From contig NZ_NKUF01000002.1 of the NCBI RefSeq assembly GCF_003206495.1, positions 161,417 through 225,416 of the forward strand: a stretch of DNA of 64,000 nt. The letters are read 5' to 3'. Positions 56,683-64,000 of the stretch are shown here, piece after piece. The DNA comes from Gluconacetobacter entanii (GTDB lineage Bacteria > Pseudomonadota > Alphaproteobacteria > Acetobacterales > Acetobacteraceae). Made by a program: the position numbers and the translations under genes. The first letter of the stretch is position 1, and each line of letters starts with the position of its first letter. The notes below the pieces were generated by a model. It was not told where the DNA came from, made no database searches, and was given only the letters and a program-made list of their open reading frames with translations.

Positions 56683-57959
56683 TGCACGACCTGCGCGCCC
56701 TTCGCGCCGATCCCGACGCGTTCGACGCCGACCTGAAGCGCCGGGGCGAACCGCCTGTCGCGAGCGCCATCCTCGAACTGGACCGCGAACGGCGCGGCGC
56801 TGAAACCGCGTTGCAGGAATGCCAGGCCCAGCGCAAGACGCTGTCGAAGGAAGTGGGCGCCCTGCGTCGCACCGGGGCCGACAGTTCGGCGGTGGAGGAA
56901 AAATCCGCCGCCCTGCGCGCGCGGATGGAGGAACTGTCCACGCAGGTGGCCGACCTGGATACGAAGCTGCGCGGGACGCTGGAATGCCTGCCCAACCGGC
57001 TGGCGGCGGACGTGCCCGACGGGCGTGACGAAAGCGGCAATGTCGTGTGCCACACATGGGGCAGCGTGCCGGAGATGGCTTTCCCCGCGAAGGAGCATTT
57101 CGAACTGGGCGAGGCGCTGGGCCTGATGGATTTCGAAACCGCGTCGCGCCTGTCGGGTGCGCGCTTCGTGGTGCTGCGTGGCGCGCTGGCACGGATGGAA
57201 CGCGCGCTGGGGCAGTTCATGCTGGACCTGCATGTGCGCGAAAACGGGTATGATGAAACCTCTGTCCCCGTGCTGGTCCATGACGCGGCGATGTACGGCA
57301 CCGACAAGCTGCCGAAATTCGCGGACCAGTCCTTCCGCACCACCGATGGTCGCTGGCTGGTCCCCACGGCGGAGGTGCCGCTGACGGCCTCCGTCGCGGG
57401 TGAAATCCTTGCCGCCGACACGCTGCCGCGCCGCATGGTGGCCCTGTCCTCGTGCTTCCGCAGCGAGGCCGGGGCGGCGGGGCGTGACACGCGCGGCATG
57501 CTGCGCCAGCACCAGTTCCAGAAGGTGGAGATGGTGTCCATCACCGCGCCGGAGGACAGCGAGGCGGAGCATGAACGCATGACCCGCTGTGCGGAGATGG
57601 TGCTCGAACGCCTTGGCGTGCCCTATCGCCGGATGCTGCTGTGCGCGGGGGATACCGGCTTTGGCGCTGCCCGCACCTTCGATCTCGAGGCATGGCTGCC
57701 GGGGCAGAAGGCATGGCGCGAAATATCGTCATGTTCGACCACGCGCGATTTTCAGGCCCGCCGCATGAATGCCCGTTACCGCGCGGCGGATGGCAAGCCC
57801 GCCTTTGTCCATACACTCAACGGGTCCGGGCTTGCTGTTGGGCGTACCCTGATCGCGGTGATGGAAAACGGGCAGAACGAGGATGGCTCCATCACGGTGC
57901 CGGAGGTGCTGCGGCCCTATATGGGAGGGACGGACGTCATCAGGGGCGGCGCGAAGTAG
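56682..57959 (+). CDS. serS: Seryl-tRNA synthetase
   Basis: 425 aa. An N-terminal coiled-coil tRNA-binding arm (residues ~5-105: [18 protein letters not shown], then long charged helices) precedes the class II core: [17 protein letters not shown], motif 2 [24 protein letters not shown] and motif 3 [17 protein letters not shown]. Charges tRNA-Ser and tRNA-Sec. Coupled to tatC. It ends before the second tandem pair of multi-hairpin repeats. Confidence 0.96.
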   Translation: MHDLRALRADPDAFDADLKRRGEPPVASAILELDRERRGAETALQECQAQRKTLSKEVGALRRTGADSSAVEEKSAALRARMEELSTQVADLDTKLRGTLECLPNRLAADVPDGRDESGNVVCHTWGSVPEMAFPAKEHFELGEALGLMDFETASRLSGARFVVLRGALARMERALGQFMLDLHVRENGYDETSVPVLVHDAAMYGTDKLPKFADQSFRTTDGRWLVPTAEVPLTASVAGEILAADTLPRRMVALSSCFRSEAGAAGRDTRGMLRQHQFQKVEMVSITAPEDSEAEHERMTRCAEMVLERLGVPYRRMLLCAGDTGFGAARTFDLEAWLPGQKAWREISSCSTTRDFQARRMNARYRAADGKPAFVHTLNGSGLAVGRTLIAVMENGQNEDGSITVPEVLRPYMGGTDVIRGGAK

Positions 57960-57967
57960 GTTTCGCT

Positions 57968-58083
57968 CAGGGGCTTTGCCCCTGAAACCCCACCAAAGGG
58001 TATTACCCTTTGGAAACCATGACTTTTAACGAATCAGGGTGCAGGGAGCGCGCTCCCTGCCGGGTCCGGGCAGAGCCCGGATG
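57968..58083. repeat. ~118-bp multi-hairpin repeat, unit 1 of tandem pair B
   Basis: AGGGGCTTTGCCCCT, CCAAAGGGTATTACCCTTTGG, linker ACCATGACTTTTAACGAATC, CAGGGAGCGCGCTCCCTG and CCGGG..CCCGG arms. Starts 8 bp after serS. All four stems are perfect or nearly so in this copy. Confidence 0.88.
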
Positions 58084-58101
58084 TCGCACGCGCCGACCGT
58101 C

Positions 58102-58219
58102 TCAGGGGCGTTGCCCACGAACCCCCACCAAAGGGCATTGCCCTTTGGAAACCGTGACTTCTTAACGAATCAGGGTGCAGGGAGCCGCGCTCCCTGCCGG
58201 GTCCGGGCAGAGCCCGGAT
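58102..58219. repeat. ~118-bp multi-hairpin repeat, unit 2 of tandem pair B
   Basis: Second unit 134 bp after the first. The first stem is degraded (AGGGGCGTTGCCC) and the others conserved (CCAAAGGGCATTGCCCTTTGG, CAGGGAGCCGCGCTCCCTG, CCGGG..CCCGG). Between convergent serS and the RNA helicase gene, as pair A lies between convergent genes. Confidence 0.85.
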
Positions 58220-58253
58220 GTTCCATGCGCCGATTGCGGTGCATGGAGGACGT

Positions 58254-60698
58254 TCATTTCCTCCGTCGTGACCTGCCGCGGGGCCGGTCCTCCGCACGGG
58301 GGCCGCGATCCATGCGGTCGTGGTTGCGGCGGCGCGGGGACATCTGCGGCATTTCGGCGCGCGTGCGTGTGCTCTGCTGGCGCAGGACGTCCTCGATCCA
58401 GTCATTGAGGCGCGTGGTCGCGATCTCCGCATTCTCCCGGTCGGGATAGGCATCGGGAAACCGCAGCGCCAGCCACCGCCATGCCACCAGCCGCTTGTGC
58501 CGCTTTTCCGCGCGTTCCAGTTCGCTGCGCTCCGCCCGTTCGGCGGGGGGCAGGCGGCCGGTGCCCGGCGGCGGCACGGCATGGCCCGCCGCATGGTCGG
58601 CGGCCCAGCCCACCAGGCGCTGTATGCCGTTGTCACGGTCATCGACCGGGCACATGGCATAGACCCAGCGCTGCGCCAGCGTCAGCCCCTCCACCCCTTC
58701 GAGCGCGGTTGCGATGGCGAAAGCATGTTCCATGTTGGCCAGCCGGTAATTCGGGTCATCACGGCGCAGCACGGCGCGGCGGATGCGCACCAGCACGCCG
58801 AACAGGCTGTCGGAGCCGATTTCGGCGGCCACCGCCTGCACGATGTCCGCGTCGGGCTGCACCTGCGGGCGCAGATCATCAAGGCGGGCGGGAGGGGCGG
58901 CGAGCATCGCATGGATGAAGGACGGGCTGCCCACGCCTTCCAGCACCGCGACGACGCCCTTTTCATGCTTGCCGAAGCGCCCGGCACGGCCGCCGATCTG
59001 CTTGACCTCCTGCGCATTGAGGTCGCGCGTCTGCGTGCCGTCGAACTTGCGCAGGGCGGCGAAGATTACGCGGCGGATGGTCAGGTTCAGCCCCATGCCG
59101 ATCGCGTCCGTCGCGATCAGGATGTCGGCCTCCCCCCGGTTGAAGCGCTGGGCCTCCGCACGCCGCACTTCGGGGCTGAGCGCGCCATAGACGACGGCCA
59201 CCCGCTTGCCATGCGCCAGCAGCAGCGCGCGCAGGTCCAGCACCTCGCGCCGGGAAAACGCGATCAGCGCGTCATGCGGCTGCAGGTCCTGGATGCGCAC
59301 GGGCGTGTCGGCGGCGACAAGCGGGCTTTTGCGCTCCAGATGCACCTCGTCCACCGGGTCGCCACACAGTTCGGCGATGCGTCGGACCATCGGGATGCAG
59401 TCCGGCGCGCCAAGGATGAACAGGTGCCGCGCCGGCGCCCCCATGATCGCCGCCGTCCATGCCGCCCCGCGGTCGGGATCGGTCAGCATCTGCGCCTCGT
59501 CGATGATGGCGACATCGACGGGGTTGTTCAGCGGGCACATCTCTACCGTGGCGGCAAGGTGGCGGCTGCCGGGGACGTCGATGCGTTCCTCCCCGGTGGC
59601 AAGGGAGGTGGGCACGCCGCGCGCGGTCAGGGATTCGCGGAATTCATGCGCCAGCAGTCGCAGCGGCGCCAGCGCCAGACCGCTTTCGGCCCGTGCCAGC
59701 GCATCGAGCGCGGTGTGCGACTTGCCGCTGTTGGTCGGGCCGGTCACCAGCGTGATGCGGCGCTTGAGCGCGCGTGCGGTGGTGAAATGCGCGGCATAGC
59801 GGTCAAGGGCTGCGACCTGCGCGATCACGGCGTTGCCCACGCGCCGGTCGCCCATGTCGGGGGCGATGGGGGCGGGCGTGCCACGGTCGGGGCGTTCCTG
59901 CCGCCATGCCTGCACCTGCGGGCGCAGGGCGATCAGTTCGGCGGGGTCGAATTCCCAGCGTTCCTGCCCATCCTTCTGCGGCACGCGGCGCGCGACCGGC
60001 AGGCGCTTTTCCGCGATCCAGCGCAACGCCTCACGGTGGGAGCAGCGCAGCAGGCCCGGAACCTCGGCAAAGGGGACAAGCTTCGTCTCCCACTCCCGCA
60101 GGCGCTGCACCTCTTCCTTGCGGCGGGCGCGGGCGGTCTGCTCGATTTCCTCGCGCCGGGTGCGGGTGCGGCTGTCGGCGTCCTCCACCTGCCGGGCGAA
60201 GGCCTCGGCATCGGGCAGGTCGAACGCATCCGCCGCCGCAAGGGCAAGCGTGCGCAGTTCGGCGGCCGCCAGCACGCGGCCCGTCCCGTCGAACAGGTCG
60301 GTGCGCACATTGTCCACCGCCGCCTGCGCGCTGTCGCCCTGTTCACGCAGGCGCGCGCGGATGACCGGGCGCAGGGCCGCCAGCAGGCGGGCATCGTCGG
60401 GTTCGGGATCGTCCAGCGTCGTGGCCGCCGCCTCCGCATCCGCGCGGGTGACCCAGACCTGTCCCGCCCGGCGGGTCATGTCCATCAGGCGCGACCCCCA
60501 CGGCTTGCGCCGCAGCGTGCACAGCGCGGTGCGGAACGTGGCCGCGTCGATATGTTCCGCACCCGGCTGCAGCAGGCGCGCGATGATGCGTTCCAGCTTC
60601 TGGCGTTCGCGGGTTTCCACATTCAGGCCGGTGGCCGCGATGGCCGCGTCCATGGCGATCAGGGCAGGCGCCGCACGGGCGGGAAGATCAGATGTCAT
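58254..60698 (-). CDS. Suv3-like DExH-box RNA helicase
   Basis: 814 aa. The helicase core shows Walker A TLVTGPTNSGKSH (about 316-325), Walker B IIDEAQML (about 398), the motif III-like FILGAPDC, and the C-terminal motif VI-like QIGGRAGRFGKHEKG (about 565-580). This is the Ski2-related SUV3 group, known as the mitochondrial degradosome helicase and present in alphaproteobacteria. A specific N-terminal region (1-300) includes a charged coiled coil (about 175-215) and a DNA/RNA-binding-like segment (LLRCSHREALRWIAEKRL). The C-terminus is an Arg-rich basic tail. It probably unwinds structured RNA for decay. Single gene, divergent from fpr. Confidence 0.88.
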   Translation of the reverse strand: MTSDLPARAAPALIAMDAAIAATGLNVETRERQKLERIIARLLQPGAEHIDAATFRTALCTLRRKPWGSRLMDMTRRAGQVWVTRADAEAAATTLDDPEPDDARLLAALRPVIRARLREQGDSAQAAVDNVRTDLFDGTGRVLAAAELRTLALAAADAFDLPDAEAFARQVEDADSRTRTRREEIEQTARARRKEEVQRLREWETKLVPFAEVPGLLRCSHREALRWIAEKRLPVARRVPQKDGQERWEFDPAELIALRPQVQAWRQERPDRGTPAPIAPDMGDRRVGNAVIAQVAALDRYAAHFTTARALKRRITLVTGPTNSGKSHTALDALARAESGLALAPLRLLAHEFRESLTARGVPTSLATGEERIDVPGSRHLAATVEMCPLNNPVDVAIIDEAQMLTDPDRGAAWTAAIMGAPARHLFILGAPDCIPMVRRIAELCGDPVDEVHLERKSPLVAADTPVRIQDLQPHDALIAFSRREVLDLRALLLAHGKRVAVVYGALSPEVRRAEAQRFNRGEADILIATDAIGMGLNLTIRRVIFAALRKFDGTQTRDLNAQEVKQIGGRAGRFGKHEKGVVAVLEGVGSPSFIHAMLAAPPARLDDLRPQVQPDADIVQAVAAEIGSDSLFGVLVRIRRAVLRRDDPNYRLANMEHAFAIATALEGVEGLTLAQRWVYAMCPVDDRDNGIQRLVGWAADHAAGHAVPPPGTGRLPPAERAERSELERAEKRHKRLVAWRWLALRFPDAYPDRENAEIATTRLNDWIEDVLRQQSTRTRAEMPQMSPRRRNHDRMDRGPRAEDRPRGRSRRRK

Positions 60699-60733
60699 GC
60701 CTGACTATGTGCGTCATTCGCACGCGCACGACA

Positions 60734-60753
60734 ATGTTGCGTGCGTGCAACAT
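60734..60753. promoter_or_regulatory. Palindromic operator candidate between helicase gene and fpr
   Basis: ATGTTGC (60734-60740), 6-bp spacer GTGCGT, GCAACAT (60747-60753): a perfect 7-bp inverted repeat in the 289-bp divergent promoter region. Size and symmetry suit a dimeric regulator. Downstream (60860-60880) TTTATGC is also repeated directly with 3-bp spacing. Confidence 0.4.
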
Positions 60754-60987
60754 GGCCGCGAATTCGTGCCCCCGGGCGTGTGATGGCGGGATGAAATCCA
60801 CATGCTGGGGGCGCATCTGGGTCGCATCAGACGCAATTCTGCCTCCTGCGGGGCGATTTATGCAGGTTTATGCTGGAATACCACGCGCCAGATGCCTAAA
60901 CATTCCCGCCTTGGAAAAATTGTCGCCGGACGCATATGTCAGGGGAACCTGTCGCGCGTCCGCGTCAGTCGGGAGAATAATGACCTT

Positions 60988-61866
60988 ATGTCGGATACGT
61001 TGATCACGCCCGCCGCTGATGCAGTCCCGTCCGGTCTGGCACCGGTGGAGGGGCAGCCGGGGGTTTATCATCTTGCCCCGCCGGTCAAGGAATATGGCCA
61101 CCTGAACGCGGAAACGGTGCTGACGGTCCATCACTGGACGGATCGCCTGTTTTCCTTCACTACAACGCGTGACCCCGCGCTTCGTTTCGAAAACGGGCAG
61201 TTCACGATGATCGGCATCGAGGTCGAGGGGAAGCCGCTGCTGCGCGCCTACAGCATCGCCAGCGCGAATTACGAGGACAACCTCGAATTCCTCTCCATCG
61301 CCGTGCCTGATGGCCCGCTGACCTCGCGCCTGCGCCATGTGAAGGTGGGCGACAAGGTCCTGATCGGGCGCAAGCCGGTGGGAACCCTGCTGCTGGACAA
61401 CCTGCGTCCGGTCCGCAACCTGTATTTCCTGTCCACGGGCACGGGCCTCGCCCCGTTCATGAGCCTGATCAAGGACCCGGAATGCTATGAGCGCTATGAC
61501 CATGTGATCCTGAGCCACACGGTTCGTATCTCTGGCGAGCTGGCCTATTCCAACCATATCCGCCACGAACTGCCGCATCACGAGTTCCTGGGCGAGGATG
61601 TGTCGGGCAAGCTGCTCTACTACCCCGCCGTCACGCGTGAACCGTTCGCCGTGACCGACCGCATCACCAAGCTGATCGAGACGGGCAAGATCTTCAAGGA
61701 TCTCAACATCCCCGAACTCGACCCCGAACATGACCGCGTCATGATCTGCGGTTCGCCGGAAATGCTGGCCGATACGGAAAAGATGCTCCAGGCGCGTGGC
61801 TTTGACGAGGGCAACAACTCGAAGCCCGGTGCCTATGTCGTTGAAAAGGCGTTCGCGGAGCGCTGA
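60988..61866 (+). CDS. fpr: Ferredoxin/flavodoxin-NADP reductase
   Basis: 292 aa from ATG 60988, downstream of GGGAGA. FAD domain with RAYSIASANYEDNLEFLSI and GPLTSRLRHVKVGDKVLIG. NADP domain with NLYFLSTGTGLAPFMSLIKDPE and VMICGSPEMLADTEKML. The tail ends GAYVVEKAFAE. It transfers electrons between NADPH and ferredoxin or flavodoxin, important in oxidative stress and iron-sulfur assembly. It has an N-terminal extension of about 30 residues compared with the E. coli enzyme, typical of the alphaproteobacterial group. Divergent from the helicase. Confidence 0.93.
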   Translation: MSDTLITPAADAVPSGLAPVEGQPGVYHLAPPVKEYGHLNAETVLTVHHWTDRLFSFTTTRDPALRFENGQFTMIGIEVEGKPLLRAYSIASANYEDNLEFLSIAVPDGPLTSRLRHVKVGDKVLIGRKPVGTLLLDNLRPVRNLYFLSTGTGLAPFMSLIKDPECYERYDHVILSHTVRISGELAYSNHIRHELPHHEFLGEDVSGKLLYYPAVTREPFAVTDRITKLIETGKIFKDLNIPELDPEHDRVMICGSPEMLADTEKMLQARGFDEGNNSKPGAYVVEKAFAER

Positions 61867-61988
61867 TTGAACGATGGCCGCGACCTTCTCCCTTGTTGCG
61901 CGGGGGAGGCGGTTGCGGCCTGTCGGATGTGCTGAGATTGTGCATCCGGCCATAAGAGACTGTTTTTGAACACTCTCTTGATAAGAAT

Positions 61989-62068
61989 AAAAGTTTTTGG
62001 GTGTCGCCTTTTTCCAAAAAGGCGACGTTTCCCGAAGCTTTTTGGAAAAAGCTTCACCAAAAACTTTT
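61989..62068. repeat. ~80-bp double-hairpin repeat, copy 6 (best-preserved)
   Basis: Perfect 12-bp outer repeat AAAAGTTTTTGG (61989-62000) and CCAAAAACTTTT (62057-62068). Perfect inner hairpins GTCGCCTTTTT/AAAAAGGCGAC (62003-62026) and GAAGCTTTTT/AAAAAGCTTC (62034-62055, apex GG). All three stems together could fold as a three-way junction. Located 122 bp after fpr and 45 bp before the next gene. Confidence 0.92.
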
Positions 62069-62113
62069 TATCTTTCTTGCGCGGCCTTTTTCCAGCAGTG
62101 TGCAGCACTTCCC

Positions 62114-63514
62114 ATGGCATATGATTTTGATCTGTTTGTGATTGGCGCAGGCTCCGGCGGGGTGCGGTGCGCGCGTGTCGCGGCGTCGCATGGCGCGCGT
62201 GTCGGCGTGGCCGAAAGCAGCCATTGGGGGGGCACCTGCGTCAACCTTGGCTGCGTGCCCAAGAAGCTGATGGTGCAGGCCAGCGAGTATGGCGCGGATG
62301 TGGATGACAGCCATGGCTTTGGCTGGGACACGCAGCGCGGGCACCATGACTGGGCCGCGCTGATCGCCGCCAAGGACCGCGAGATTTCGCGCCTTAACGG
62401 CATTTATGTCTCCATGCTGGAAAAGGCCGGGGTGCGGCTGTTTACCGGCCATGCCCGGCTGGAGGATGCGCACACCCTGTCCATCGGGCCGTCGGCGCTG
62501 GACCCCGATGCCGCACCCCGCCGCGTCACGGCCCGGCGGATCGTGATCGCCGTCGGATCGACGCCCTTCGTGCCCGACATCCCCGGCATCGAACATGCCA
62601 TCACATCCGATCAGGCGTTCCACCTGCCGCAGCGGCCCGAACGGGTCTGCATTGTTGGCGGCGGGTATATCGGGGTGGAATTCGCGGGGATCTTCGCAGG
62701 GCTTGGCTCCACGGTTGACCTTGTCTATCGCCCGCACCAGCCATTGCGCGGATTTGATGCGGACCTGCGCACCGCCCTGCATGAGGCGATCGACCTGCGC
62801 GGCATCCGCCAGCACCGTGGCACGACGCCCACCGCGATCGAACGCAGGAGCGATGGCAGCTTTGTCGTGACCCTCAACCATGGGGCGGCGATCGAGACGG
62901 ACTGCGTCTTCTTCGCCACCGGGCGGCGGCCGAAAATCGCGCAGCTCGGGCTTGAGGATGTGGGCGTGAAAACGGTTTCTGGCGGGCGAATCGTGGTGGA
63001 TCGCCACAGCCAGACCTCGGTGGAGGGGATCTATGCCATCGGGGACGTGACCAACCGGCTCAACCTGACGCCGGTCGCCATTGCCGAAGGGCATATCCTG
63101 GCCGAGTACCTGTTTGCGGATCATGTGCGCGAATGGTCGTTCGCCACGACACCCAAGGCCGTGTTCTTCTCACCCCCCGTCTCCAGCGTTGGCCTGACGG
63201 AGGAGGAAGCGGCGCATCAGGGCGCGGTGGATATTTATCTCAGCCGGTTCCGCCCCATGCGCAACACGCTTGGCGGCAGTCCGCAGCGCACGGTGATGAA
63301 GCTGGTGGTGGATCAGGCCAGCCAGAAGGTGCTTGGTGCGCATATGCTGGGCGATGACGCGCCGGAAATCATGCAGGGACTGGCGATCGCGGTGACGGCC
63401 GGCCTGACGAAGCAGGACTGGGACCGCACGATCGGCATCCACCCGACCTCGGCCGAGGAATTCGTGACCATGCGTACCCGCACGCGCGAGACGCCGCAGA
63501 CCCCGGCAGAATAA
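62114..63514 (+). CDS. gor: Glutathione-disulfide reductase (class I flavin disulfide reductase)
   Basis: 466 aa from ATG 62114 (MAYDFDLFVIGAGSGGVR). FAD-binding GAGSGG, redox-active disulfide GGTCVNLGCVPKKLM, NAD(P)-binding GGGYIGVEFAGIFAGLGS, second FAD motif YAIGDVTNRLNLTPVA, and the active-site His-Glu end GIHPTSAEEFVTMR. It reduces glutathione disulfide using NADPH. The TVDLVYRPHQPLRGFD stretch carries the arginines of NADP-preferring forms. It is followed by a truncated repeat and an IS element. Confidence 0.9.
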   Translation: MAYDFDLFVIGAGSGGVRCARVAASHGARVGVAESSHWGGTCVNLGCVPKKLMVQASEYGADVDDSHGFGWDTQRGHHDWAALIAAKDREISRLNGIYVSMLEKAGVRLFTGHARLEDAHTLSIGPSALDPDAAPRRVTARRIVIAVGSTPFVPDIPGIEHAITSDQAFHLPQRPERVCIVGGGYIGVEFAGIFAGLGSTVDLVYRPHQPLRGFDADLRTALHEAIDLRGIRQHRGTTPTAIERRSDGSFVVTLNHGAAIETDCVFFATGRRPKIAQLGLEDVGVKTVSGGRIVVDRHSQTSVEGIYAIGDVTNRLNLTPVAIAEGHILAEYLFADHVREWSFATTPKAVFFSPPVSSVGLTEEEAAHQGAVDIYLSRFRPMRNTLGGSPQRTVMKLVVDQASQKVLGAHMLGDDAPEIMQGLAIAVTAGLTKQDWDRTIGIHPTSAEEFVTMRTRTRETPQTPAE

Positions 63515-63525
63515 GAAAAAGGAAT

Positions 63526-63584
63526 AAAAGTTTCCGGGTGCCGCCTTTTGATCGAAAAAGGCGGCGTCTTTCGAAGCTTTTTGG
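63526..63584. repeat. ~80-bp double-hairpin repeat, copy 7, cut by an IS element
   Basis: AAAAGTTTCCGGG (63526 on), then GCCGCCTTTT/AAAAAGGCGGC, then GAAGCTTTTTGG, after which homology stops at 63584. In intact copies the next bases are AAAAAGCTTC. The left part is nearly identical to the copy at 15121. The right half must lie beyond the inserted IS, outside the window. Confidence 0.88.
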
Positions 63585-64000
63585 GGTCTGTTGGGAATTA
63601 ACGCGAATTGATGATTGCGGCGGTGAGATAAATCATCGCTGCGAATGATCTGTCGGTCTTGTCGCTCCGCATGGCGATACGCTTGAACTCCTTGAGCTTG
63701 CAGAAAAAGTTCTCGATGAGGTGGCGTGCCTTGAACATGGCTCCATCGAACGGGCGTCTGTCGAGGCGGTTTTTGCGCTGGGGAATGACCACGCAGGCCC
63801 CTTGCGCGCGTATGGTGTCCACGATCCAGTGGACATCGAACGCCTTGTCGGCAAGAAGTCCCTCGAAATCCGCTGGTTCGAGAAGAGGCGCGACCCCGAC
63901 CGTGTCGTAATGCTGGCCGGGGATAAGCGTAAAGCGGACCAGATTGCCCAGGGCGTCAGTCATGGCGACGATCTTGGTGGACCATCCCGTCACACTGCGC
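63585..64000. mobile_element. IS5-like insertion sequence, one end only
   Basis: Begins at the break in repeat copy 7 with GGTCTGTTGGGAATTAA as the likely terminal sequence and contains a DDE transposase on the minus strand. It continues past the window edge. The other end and target duplication cannot be seen. Confidence 0.8.
63598..64000 (-). CDS. IS5-family transposase, N-terminus beyond window
   Basis: The frame is open to the right edge (134 codons visible including the stop). It covers the C-terminal half of an IS5-type DDE transposase: TKIVAMTDALGNLVRFTL, GLLADKAFDVHWI (second catalytic Asp) and the signature RHLIENFFCKLKEFKRIAMR, which fits R-x3-E-x6-K with the catalytic Glu. The stop is 14 bp from the IS terminus. 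No internal frameshift is seen in the visible part. Confidence 0.88.
   Translation of the reverse strand, partial: RSVTGWSTKIVAMTDALGNLVRFTLIPGQHYDTVGVAPLLEPADFEGLLADKAFDVHWIVDTIRAQGACVVIPQRKNRLDRRPFDGAMFKARHLIENFFCKLKEFKRIAMRSDKTDRSFAAMIYLTAAIINSR

Overview
The window is GC-rich chromosomal DNA from an acetic acid bacterium, almost certainly a Komagataeibacter (formerly Gluconacetobacter/Acetobacter xylinus). The decisive evidence is the complete type I cellulose operon in the order cmcAx, ccpAx, fused bcsAB, bcsC, bcsD, bglxA. The alphaproteobacterial blocks around it (dusB-ntrBC-ntrYX-hfq-hflX; argS-SPOR-scpAB-tatBC-serS; fused ispDF) agree. No CRISPR array, prophage or rRNA gene was seen. 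The one mobile element is an IS5-like insertion sequence cut by the right window edge.

Layout. 1-4.7 kb: the tail of an RluA-type pseudouridine synthase, an AsmA-like gene broken by an in-frame stop, an ATP12 chaperone gene, and convergent ispDF. 4.7-14 kb: a tightly packed regulatory run, dusB-ntrB-ntrC-ntrY-ntrX-hfq-hflX. 14-24 kb: housekeeping genes (inositol monophosphatase family, mazG, argC, tRNA-Leu, serC, hisZ, purA, rpoH, an rluD-like gene, a small membrane protein, tRNA-Glu). 24-39 kb: an Rrf2 regulator, a 664-bp regulatory gap with a perfect FNR-type box, then the cellulose operon. 39-49 kb: a secreted UbiC-like protein, a DUF985 cupin, a NUDIX hydrolase, htpG, mtnA, aspS, eipB-like, xthA and erpA. 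49-58 kb: dgt, argS, a SPOR protein, scpA, scpB, tatB, tatC, serS. 58-64 kb: a Suv3-like RNA helicase, fpr, a glutathione-reductase-like gene and the IS element.

How the genes work together. BcsAB polymerises UDP-glucose and moves the glucan across the inner membrane under c-di-GMP control. BcsC is the periplasmic TPR and outer-membrane pore. BcsD and CcpAx organise crystallisation. CmcAx and BglxA trim or hydrolyse glucans. In this sequence the last ~63 codons of bcsC are in a different frame, so the pore protein is predicted to lack its final beta-strands, and the stop-start coupling to bcsD is lost. If real, the strain should make little or no cellulose. If not, it is a sequencing error.

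Most striking beyond the genes: (1) seven copies of an ~80-bp element, an outer inverted repeat enclosing two inner hairpins (potential three-way cruciform), all just 3' of genes; (2) the IS element at the right edge sits at the apex of one of those inner hairpins; (3) a second ~118-bp multi-hairpin repeat, twice as a tandem pair between convergent genes plus one inverted fragment; (4) NtrC and NtrX with altered or missing sigma-54 contact loops; (5) a perfect FNR-type palindrome and a short palindrome with a T-run upstream of cmcAx; (6) a twin-arginine signal at the CmcAx N-terminus.
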